DNA of 64,000 bases from Bacteroidota bacterium. GTDB lineage: Bacteria; Bacteroidota; Bacteroidia; B-17B0; Aurantibacillaceae. Location of the stretch: positions 1-64,000 of the forward strand of contig JADJSH010000021.1 of assembly GCA_016711805.1 (NCBI GenBank), in the 5' to 3' direction. Every line of letters begins with the position of its first letter. The first letter of the stretch is position 1. This document shows positions 40,897-47,290 of the stretch, piece after piece. Both the position numbers and the translations under genes were made by a program. Below the pieces are notes generated by a model. The model made no database searches, was not told the DNA's origin, and saw nothing but the letters and a program-made list of their open reading frames with translations.

Positions 40897-41069
40897 GCAG
40901 GTAACGTTTTCTCGGCTTGCTTTCGGCCGAATTGGAACCGTTGTCTACCGAAATGTTTAAATAAAGATACCATGTTGCTAGGCAATTGCAAAGAAAAAAA
41001 TAAAAAAGTTTCTACCGCTTTTGCAAAAGCTTTGATGTCTGCCAAACTGTTGCCTTAGCGTGTGGTACC
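40897..41069 (-). repeat. attC-like cassette element 2
   Basis: On the minus strand it starts GGTGGTACCACACGCTAAGG after the thioredoxin-like gene and ends GAAAACGTTACCTGCGAGCC before the TPR gene. It shares the long core with elements 1, 3, 4 and 6 (GACATCAAAGC, the GCTTTTGCAAAAGC palindrome, ATCTTTATTTAAACATTTCG, GTAGACAACGG). Confidence 0.75.
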
Positions 41070-41074
41070 ACCAG

Positions 41075-41605
41075 TTATTTTGTTAACCCGCTATTAATAA
41101 AGTCAGTTATTTTTTTGATGTCGTGTTCGTAACCAATAACTTGTCCTACTGGTTTTTTAATAGTGTCTATGAAACAGTACAGAGGTTGTGTAGATTGGTT
41201 AAAAACAATCTCTTGAAAATATTTATTTTGGTCGCCGATAGTCGTAAGAGTTCTGGTCTTGCCATACCAAAACACTGTCAAAGTAGTATCTTTTGCTTTT
41301 ACCTTACTGTCTACAGGTAGCCAAACGATTTTAAAATTTGAGTTAATAAAGTTTGGGTCATTATAGTATTTTAAACTTTCCCAGTTTTTCTCTATTGTGT
41401 GTCCGCCAAAAACAACAAGGATATTTTGTTTGTCTTTTTTGGCATGATATATAGCAGAGTCCAGGTTTTTAAAACCATAAAATTTAACAGTGTCCGCAGT
41501 TTTTCTGTCGATCGCGTAAAAGGTGTCGGTATGCGAAGGAACAATCTGTCTGTCATTACAAGAGACTAAAATTGTCAAAGTGAATATTATTATGAGTGTC
41601 TTCAA
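41075..41605 (-). CDS. Thioredoxin-fold lipoprotein without CxxC (cassette gene)
   Basis: 176 residues from a TTG start at 41605 that gives the lipoprotein signal MKTLIIIFTLTILVSC; the frame is open further upstream but that part lies in the cassette element. The body resembles the C-terminal thioredoxin-like domain of DsbD-type proteins (NILVVFGGHTIEKNWESLK, STQPLYCFIDTIKKPVGQVI), but the usual CxxC is replaced by a sequence without Cys. A redox role is therefore doubtful. The assignment by fold pattern is moderate. Confidence 0.65.
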   Translation of the reverse strand: MKTLIIIFTLTILVSCNDRQIVPSHTDTFYAIDRKTADTVKFYGFKNLDSAIYHAKKDKQNILVVFGGHTIEKNWESLKYYNDPNFINSNFKIVWLPVDSKVKAKDTTLTVFWYGKTRTLTTIGDQNKYFQEIVFNQSTQPLYCFIDTIKKPVGQVIGYEHDIKKITDFINSGLTK

Positions 41606-41610
41606 TAATT

Positions 41611-41783
41611 GGTGGTAACGTTTTCGCGGCTTGCTTCGGCAGTTTTGAAACCGCTGTCTACCGAAACGTTTAAATAAAGATACTATGTTTCTAGGCATTT
41701 GCAAAATGAAAATACTTTTCGCGGAGCGACCTTGAATTTGCAAATGCTTTGATGTCCGCCCGCATTACTGGTAGGTGCTGTCA
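41611..41783 (-). repeat. attC-like cassette element 3
   Basis: On the minus strand it runs from GCAGCTGACAGCACC, overlapping the stop of the 41781 gene, to AAAACGTTACCACC before the thioredoxin-like gene. The middle carries the shared core; here the palindrome is diverged (GCATTTGCAAATTC-like). The AAACGTTTCGGTAGACAGCGG part is well kept. Confidence 0.7.
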
Positions 41784-42410
41784 GCTGCTGGCTTTTATGG
41801 GTTTGGCTGAACTTAGCTTTGTCAACTGGTCTACAAGTGTCGTATATAATTTTAATAATGAATTCAGTTGTCCTATTTCTTTTACTTCTGTTTCTGAAAT
41901 ATAGTACAGCATTACATTGCCTTCTTGAATAGGTTCCTTAAATATCCCTTCCTTGTCTAGTATTTGAAGATGAATGTCACTTTGTGCCAATATTAAATCT
42001 TTTATAATTTCATTAGAGAATAATGTTTGAACTTTAAATTCATCAGTTCCTTTAATCATAAATCTTTTGTCAAATGCCTTGTCGCCAATTTGAATGTCTT
42101 GCACACCAAATAGTTTACCAATGTTGTCTATGAAGCCTTGCTTCGTCAGTCTTAATTGAAGATTGTCATTTGATTTAAATTCAAGTCTAATTCTTGTATA
42201 TTCTGTTTCATAGGATGTTCCGCCTACAACTTGGCAATGAATATATTGGTCAAAAACGATTTTATGATTCGAGTAATTTATTTCAACGCTGTCAAGATTG
42301 TCGTATTTACCAACGATATATGTGCCATTATTTTCAGCGGAAAATTGTCGCCACACTGCTTCATAGTTTTTGCCGAAAATGGAATTATATATGTCTTTTA
42401 CGATTGTCAT
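41781..42410 (-). CDS. Hypothetical soluble protein (cassette gene)
   Basis: 209 residues, no signal peptide or membrane helix. The N-terminal part is rich in beta strands (NGTYIVGKYDNLDSVEINYS, YETEYTRIRLEFKSNDN), followed by a helical tail (LLKLYTTLVDQLTKLSS). No known family is recognised; the layout resembles small conserved Bacteroidota proteins of unknown function. Its stop codon overlaps the start of cassette element 3, and element 4 precedes it. Confidence 0.65.
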   Translation of the reverse strand: MTIVKDIYNSIFGKNYEAVWRQFSAENNGTYIVGKYDNLDSVEINYSNHKIVFDQYIHCQVVGGTSYETEYTRIRLEFKSNDNLQLRLTKQGFIDNIGKLFGVQDIQIGDKAFDKRFMIKGTDEFKVQTLFSNEIIKDLILAQSDIHLQILDKEGIFKEPIQEGNVMLYYISETEVKEIGQLNSLLKLYTTLVDQLTKLSSAKPIKASS

Positions 42411-42426
42411 AGTATTTGTCTAAAGC

Positions 42427-42612
42427 TTGCAGCTAACGTTTTGGAGCTACCAGTAGTGCGGTTTGAAACCGTTGTCTACCGAAATGCTACTAACAAAGAT
42501 ACTATGTTCACAGACTTTTGCAAAGCGAAAATAATTGTCTTTCGCGTGAGCGACTGCTTTTTGCAAAAGCTTTGATGTCTGCCAAACTGTTTGCTTAGCG
42601 TGTGTTATGCAA
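42427..42612 (-). repeat. attC-like cassette element 4
   Basis: On the minus strand it starts GGTTGCATAACACACGCTAA after the 42621 gene and ends CCAAAACGTTAGCTGCAAGC before the 41781 gene. The outer arms TTGCATAAC and GTTAGCTGCAA pair with two extra bases. It shares with element 2 a near-identical left half (CTAAGCAAACAGTTTGGCAG). Confidence 0.78.
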
Positions 42613-42620
42613 CCGTTTGT

Positions 42621-43214
42621 TTATTTTTCACAACTTATTTTTCTATCACGTGTCCTAAAGTCACCGCGATTATTGAACTTTATTACTCTTTTTACTATAC
42701 AATATTTAAGAGGATTTGATGAATAAATGTCAACAATAGTTTCAATTTGTTTTGTCTTTTTGCCTTTATTTGAGAAGTATTTAGTTGTGATAACTGAAGG
42801 AGAGTCGCTAGCAAATACTTCTACGCTGTCTGTCTTTGAAGAATTGACGCTTGACCAAGTTTCAATTCTCTTAATAGTTTTGTCTTTCCTGTAATATTTC
42901 ACATCGCCATTCATACCGTGAATTGTTGCACTTTTTTGTCCTTCGAATAACAAATTATTATTTGTGTCAAATACTTTTAAATAATATGTTTTGTTTTTGC
43001 TTTCCAAGATTACAATACTGTCTTGTTTATTTAGGTCGGCTAGTGAATAACTAAAACTACCGCTTCTTGGAAATAATGTTCTTTTATATGTCTTAAATGA
43101 AACACCGCATTTGTTTTTGTAAATATTGACTGTGTCTAATTTTTGCACAATGGTCTGACCACTTAAAATATAAGCTGTTTGTAAAATGAATATAATTGTC
43201 GAAATGATTTTCAA
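42621..43214 (-). CDS. Exported hypothetical protein (cassette gene)
   Basis: 197 residues. The signal peptide (IISTIIFILQTAYILSGQTI) is followed by a basic, strand-rich domain with repeated short hairpins (KTYYLKVFDTNNNLLFEGQK, GDVKYYRKDKTIKRIETWS), which resembles MORN/toxin-antidote-like strand repeats without matching a family clearly. Function is unknown. It is flanked by elements 4 and 5; the bases before and after it are complementary (GTTATGCACC and GGTTGCATAAC). Confidence 0.65.
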   Translation of the reverse strand: MKIISTIIFILQTAYILSGQTIVQKLDTVNIYKNKCGVSFKTYKRTLFPRSGSFSYSLADLNKQDSIVILESKNKTYYLKVFDTNNNLLFEGQKSATIHGMNGDVKYYRKDKTIKRIETWSSVNSSKTDSVEVFASDSPSVITTKYFSNKGKKTKQIETIVDIYSSNPLKYCIVKRVIKFNNRGDFRTRDRKISCEK

Positions 43215-43237
43215 TTGTGCTGTTGTCTACAAATGGT

Positions 43238-43282
43238 GCATAACCTTTAGACTTGCAGTTTTTTGCTATGTCAAGTTACGCA
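43238..43282 (-). repeat. Short attC-like hairpin (cassette element 5)
   Basis: A 45-bp site whose ends, TGCATAAC and GTTACGCA on the + strand, pair over eight bases with one G-T pair. Two more pairs and a 3-nt bulge follow inside. Its size and bulged hairpin form are those of a compact integron attC site. It lacks the long core of the other elements. Confidence 0.55.
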
Positions 43283-43290
43283 TTTGAGCG

Positions 43291-43647
43291 CTAACCCGCA
43301 AAAAATTGTAATACTTTTGATGTGTCTATGTTATTCCAGCTTTCACTATACTGATGTTCAATTGCACAATAGTTTGGTGTCGCACGGATATTTTCTTTTA
43401 GTTTGTCAAAATGACTGTTGTCAAACTTTAGCTTTACGAACCAACTATAATCTAAGTCAAATGCTCCTTCCGTGTTATGTATTGAGTCAAGGATTATAAT
43501 GAAGTTGCTTGTGTCTAACTTTATATGTGTCTTTTCGTTTACTCGATTTTGTATTGCAAGTTTAGGATTGTATGGTTGTTCAATGCAGTTTGAGCAAGAT
43601 GTCAAAGTCGTAATAATTGAAAAATATATTAATGTCTTAATGTACAT
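43291..43647 (-). CDS. Small lipoprotein (cassette gene)
   Basis: 118 residues. The lipoprotein signal MYIKTLIYFSIITTLTSC has the Cys at residue 18, followed by a short domain of unknown family (GAFDLDYSWFVKLKFDNSHF, ATPNYCAIEHQYSESWNN). Elements 5 and 6 flank it. It is the highest-coordinate intact gene of the array. No function can be assigned. Confidence 0.65.
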   Translation of the reverse strand: MYIKTLIYFSIITTLTSCSNCIEQPYNPKLAIQNRVNEKTHIKLDTSNFIIILDSIHNTEGAFDLDYSWFVKLKFDNSHFDKLKENIRATPNYCAIEHQYSESWNNIDTSKVLQFFAG

Positions 43648-43673
43648 TGTCTAAGTATTATTCGAGCAGCTAT

Positions 43674-43847
43674 TGCCACTAACGTTTTCGCGGTTTGCTT
43701 TCGGCCGTTATTGGAACCGTTGTCTACTGAAATGTTTAAATAAAGATAAATGTTTATTAGACTTTTGCAAAGCGAAAATCAACTAATTGTCTACTACTTT
43801 TGCAAAAGCCGAAACCGAATGCCCAAATTAGATTTAGGTTGGGTTAG
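43674..43847 (-). repeat. attC-like cassette element 6 at array boundary
   Basis: It carries the shared core (GCTTTTGCAAAAG, GTAGACAACGGTTCC, CGAAAACGTTAGTGGC on the minus strand). The outer ends CACTAAC and GTTAGTG form a perfect 7-bp inverted repeat. One of these ends lies inside the coding sequence of the broken nitrilase gene. Confidence 0.72.
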
Positions 43848-43976
43848 TGAAAGTTCAGGAAAGAAAATTGCATCAGTATTTAATGACAAAGCAAGCTCAA
43901 TAAATTTTTTGTGTGCTTCAATGTTTGCTGAAACATTCCCTTTGATTGGTTTTGTCTGTGCAATGCAAATTTTCAT
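43794..43976 (-). pseudogene. Nitrilase-family gene cut by the cassette array
   Basis: The first 45 or so residues match the N-terminus of a carbon-nitrogen hydrolase (MKICIAQTKPIKGNVSANIE, and FFPELSLT with the catalytic Glu). Family members continue SLTGYEP. Here the match ends exactly at SLT, at the CTAAC end of cassette element 6; the remaining codons to the stop at 43794 come from element sequence. The catalytic Lys and Cys are lost. No 3' half is found in the window. It starts 8 bp after the OsmC stop. Confidence 0.72.
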
Positions 43977-43984
43977 ATGATTGT

Positions 43985-44455
43985 TTATTCTATTTTGCAG
44001 GTTGGATTACACTTTACTTCAAAATTCACAGAATTAGCTATGTAACATATTTCGTGAGCTTTATGGTGCAACTCAATAGCTTTTTCTACCATACTTTCAT
44101 CTGCAACATAAAAAATTGGATTCAAAGTTACTTCTTTGAATCTTCCATCTCCACTTGTCTGTTCAATCATAATGCCTGAGGCATTGTCGGTGTAAGAAGT
44201 AATTACAATTCCTTCTAATGAACATACATACAAGTACGAAAGCATATGACAAGATGAAATAGCTGTAACCAATAAATCTTCGGGATTCAATTTTGATTTG
44301 TCTCCAACAGCAGGATTGTCCGTTGTTAGAAATAATTCAGGTTTTCCTTGAATGGAAACTGTGTGGCTGCGGTCATAGGTTCGCACATTTTTTGTTCCGT
44401 CACCTTTGTTACCTGTCCATACGGCAGTTAGCGTGTAGTTGTGTTCGTGTGCCAT
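43985..44455 (-). CDS. OsmC-family peroxiredoxin-like protein
   Basis: 156 residues. OsmC-type fold with the usual order RSHTVSIQGKPELFLTTDNP, NPEDLLVTAISSCHMLSYLY (conserved Cys) and the second conserved Cys region near the end (FEVKCNPTC). The family reduces organic hydroperoxides by a two-Cys mechanism. It lies immediately upstream of the truncated nitrilase on the same strand and 11 bp after a small hypothetical gene, so the three were probably one transcript before the array interrupted it. Confidence 0.9.
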   Translation of the reverse strand: MAHEHNYTLTAVWTGNKGDGTKNVRTYDRSHTVSIQGKPELFLTTDNPAVGDKSKLNPEDLLVTAISSCHMLSYLYVCSLEGIVITSYTDNASGIMIEQTSGDGRFKEVTLNPIFYVADESMVEKAIELHHKAHEICYIANSVNFEVKCNPTCKIE

Positions 44456-44466
44456 TGTTATTTAGT

Positions 44467-44802
44467 TTATTGTTCTTCAATTATTGATGTTCCTTTAGAC
44501 TTATCTCCTGAAGTCCATTCCCATTTTTCGTGAAGGCGAATTTTTCCATTTTCAATAATTTCTGGTTTTGAAATACATATTCCAGTCATCAATTCGTCTT
44601 TGTCATTTACTTGGTGATAACGCATTTCTATATTCCCTAGATGGTCAACCAAACCAATTAGATGTCCATATTTAATCTTGCCCCCTGAATATTCAGAAGT
44701 AAGAATATTTCCGGCTTGCTTGTATTGAAAAAGAGTTTCATTTGAAGTTTCTCCGTTTTCAGTGTTGCTAATTGGTCTGAATTTTTTGTCGTTGTAGTTC
44801 AT
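44467..44802 (-). CDS. Small conserved protein (often misnamed N-acetylglutamate synthase)
   Basis: 111 residues. The pattern KKFRPISNTENGETSNETLF, GNILTSEYSGGKIKYGHLIG, HEKWEWTSGDKSKGTSIIEE matches a small, widespread soluble family whose database name N-acetylglutamate synthase has no visible basis (no GNAT acetyl-CoA motif). The fold is probably all beta. It is upstream of the OsmC gene on the same strand. Confidence 0.8.
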   Translation of the reverse strand: MNYNDKKFRPISNTENGETSNETLFQYKQAGNILTSEYSGGKIKYGHLIGLVDHLGNIEMRYHQVNDKDELMTGICISKPEIIENGKIRLHEKWEWTSGDKSKGTSIIEEQ

Positions 44803-44913
44803 TGTGTCGTTTTTTTTAAATAACCGCTAACTTGCATATATGTATGAAGCATTCATACATATATCCCTATGATTGGGTGTTTTGTATGGCAGCCATCATG
44901 TTTATAAATCTAC

Positions 44914-44942
44914 AAAAAAAGAGCCACTCATTTGAGTAGCCC
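44914..44942 (-). terminator. Terminator of the TPR membrane protein gene
   Basis: On the minus strand GGCTACTC-AAAT-GAGTGGCT with two G-T pairs is followed by seven T residues, 9 bp after the stop at 44951. Confidence 0.75.
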
Positions 44943-44950
44943 TTTTTAAT

Positions 44951-47188
44951 TTATTTTTTTATTCCTTGCGGTTGAGGTGGCGTTGGCACCGTTACCGTTA
45001 CAATGGTTGCTAAACCTGATTTTGCTTGCGCATGGTCAGGTTTTAATTTTAAACATTGCTCCCAATACATTTTTGCTTTGTCGTATTGTTTGTTTTGGTA
45101 ATAAGCACCTCCTAAATTATAAAAACCTTCTGGGTTTAATTTATCTAGGATGATGGTTTTTCTTAATTCATAAATAGCGCTATCCAATTGGCCACGTTGT
45201 GCTTTTTGGTAACCTCTGTTTAATAAATCATTATAAAACACAATGTAATAATTTTTTAAGTAAGGGTTATTTGGATATAACGCTTCGGCTTGTTTCCAGT
45301 AAAATAAAGCGTCTCTATCACGTTTTAATTTGTAGCTACCTAAACCTAAATTCAAATAACCGTTTACGTAACGTGGATGCAACTCAATAGCATGTTTTAA
45401 ATACTTAATCCCTTTTTCTAAAGATTCGGTACGCTTAGCTACAAAGTTTTTAGTATCCGATAGGTCAATGTAACGTGCTCCAGCATTTCCTAATACTAAT
45501 ACAGAGTTTGGAACCGTTTCTACATCTTTTAAGAATAAAGTAATATCGTTTTTCCAATCCCAGTTACGCTCCCAAGTTTTGCAACCGTAAAGGAAAGTCA
45601 TCGTTCCTAATAATAAAAAGAAAACGCTACGCTTCACCGTTAAGGTGCCCGGTATTTTGTCAACTCCTTTTAATATTAACCAAGCAAAGGCAATCACAAA
45701 TCCAATAGTTGAGTGAAATAATAAACGCTCACCCATCGTTGCTCCAATGTCCATTAAGATGTTACCAATCATTAATAAAAAGGCAAAGTACACCGCAATA
45801 GCAAAACCTAAAGTATGTTTCTTTAAAATTAATTTTACACCTGCTATTAATAAACCAATGTGTAACACTAATGATACTAAAGTATCCCAGCTTGCAAAGG
45901 TGCGGAACTGAATCGTGTTAAATGAATAATCAGAAGATAATGGATGTGGGAACCAACATAGGTTAAAGTATTTTAATAATACATACACTTTTGTTGCCCA
46001 TTGCTCATGTTGAGAAGCTAATAAGTACGGGTTATTTAAAATCTCTGTATCTGGTACACCTGGTTTTAATTTAACGGCTACCAAACGCATTCCTAAATAA
46101 AACAACATGATAAAGAAATGCCAGCTCATTAAGGTTGCAAACTTAGTTTTGATTTTAGAACCAATCACAAATACACCAATAGCTAAATACACAAATGGGA
46201 AAATCCAATATGAGGTTGTTGCTTTTTGTCCCGGTTGAATGTGCATGTCGGAGTTTCGTTTCACCAACAACATCAATAAGGCACTCACAAAGAAAATTCC
46301 GAATAAAGATAAAGCTTGTTTAAACTCTTTTGATTGGAAGAACGTTTTTGGATCGAAATCAATTTCTCCGTACACAAAAAATGCAATAGGAATTAGCATC
46401 ACCAATACAACGGCGTATTCTTTTGATAACAAGGCTAATAAAAAGTTAAAGGCAGCCCAAAATAAGGTTTTAGTGCTTTTATCCTTCATGTATTTAAAGG
46501 AGAAGAAGAAGGTGAGGGATATAAATATGAGTGAGAAAATCTCATCCCTACTTTTCACATTGGCAATGGCCTCGGAGTGAATGGGATGCATTAAAAATAT
46601 TAAGGCTGCTAAAAACGCTAAATCGTGATTGTCTTTAAAAATGTAGTTTCTGAAGAATAGAAACAATAACATCACACCAACAATTAAAGAGATGATATTT
46701 ACAAAGTGGCGGATAGAAGCGCCTTTTACTTGGCAATCTACTTCATTAAATACACCATCATCATTAATATCTTCTTCTACATCATCTTTTTTATTATCGT
46801 TCGTATCCCAGCAGCGCGCAGGGTATAAACCATTTTTATATGGCCCAATAAACTCTTGCTCAATTGCAAAACTCACAACAGATAATGGACGGTAACGACC
46901 ACCAGCTAATTGATCGGTTGCATTCATTCTACGGTAAAAACTCTCGTAGGCATCTTTAGTCATAATGTCCTTAATACCTTTTACACCTTTAATAACGTGA
47001 TCGTTTTGGTGAATAATAATTCCATCATCCAAGGCATACTCATTATGCAATGAGGTTAAATTGAAAATTAACCCTAATAGGATAATAACAATAAATGGAG
47101 CGGTTTGATTTTTAAACGGAAAAAAATGAAACGTATTTTTCAGTTCTTGAAAAACCGGTTGTTTTGCACTCGTAGTTTGTTTAGCCAT
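44951..47188 (-). CDS. Multi-span GT-C-like membrane protein with TPR tail
   Basis: 745 residues from the ATG at 47188 (MAKQTTSAKQPVF); an upstream ATG adds eight residues and is less likely. About twelve membrane helices follow a luminal-type loop with an Asp-rich start (HNEYALDDGIIIHQN), and a DUF1736-like section (GVPDTEILNNPYL, HPLSSDYSFNTI) leads to TPR repeats in the last 190 residues (YVNGYLNLGLGSYKLKRDR, PEGFYNLGGAYYQNKQYDKA). The layout is that of TMTC/PMT-like O-mannosyltransferase relatives, so protein or surface glycosylation is likely. The substrate is unknown. Confidence 0.82.
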   Translation of the reverse strand: MAKQTTSAKQPVFQELKNTFHFFPFKNQTAPFIVIILLGLIFNLTSLHNEYALDDGIIIHQNDHVIKGVKGIKDIMTKDAYESFYRRMNATDQLAGGRYRPLSVVSFAIEQEFIGPYKNGLYPARCWDTNDNKKDDVEEDINDDGVFNEVDCQVKGASIRHFVNIISLIVGVMLLFLFFRNYIFKDNHDLAFLAALIFLMHPIHSEAIANVKSRDEIFSLIFISLTFFFSFKYMKDKSTKTLFWAAFNFLLALLSKEYAVVLVMLIPIAFFVYGEIDFDPKTFFQSKEFKQALSLFGIFFVSALLMLLVKRNSDMHIQPGQKATTSYWIFPFVYLAIGVFVIGSKIKTKFATLMSWHFFIMLFYLGMRLVAVKLKPGVPDTEILNNPYLLASQHEQWATKVYVLLKYFNLCWFPHPLSSDYSFNTIQFRTFASWDTLVSLVLHIGLLIAGVKLILKKHTLGFAIAVYFAFLLMIGNILMDIGATMGERLLFHSTIGFVIAFAWLILKGVDKIPGTLTVKRSVFFLLLGTMTFLYGCKTWERNWDWKNDITLFLKDVETVPNSVLVLGNAGARYIDLSDTKNFVAKRTESLEKGIKYLKHAIELHPRYVNGYLNLGLGSYKLKRDRDALFYWKQAEALYPNNPYLKNYYIVFYNDLLNRGYQKAQRGQLDSAIYELRKTIILDKLNPEGFYNLGGAYYQNKQYDKAKMYWEQCLKLKPDHAQAKSGLATIVTVTVPTPPQPQGIKK

Positions 47189-47290
47189 AAAAAGTAAGGT
47201 GTTATCATACAAATATACTTAAAACTTCAAAAAAATGATTTTTACAGTCAAAAAATTAGTTAAAAAACAGTAAATTGCCCTATAATATAA

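Noticed and set aside
40053..43847. Intergenic elements interpreted as a CRISPR array or riboswitch series
   Set aside because: Spacing is gene-sized, there are no short direct repeats with spacers, and the ends differ per gene in a complementary manner, which fits cassette sites better.
44467..44802. Naming this gene N-acetylglutamate synthase
   Set aside because: No GNAT or amino-acid kinase motif is visible in 111 residues; the name appears to be a propagated misannotation.
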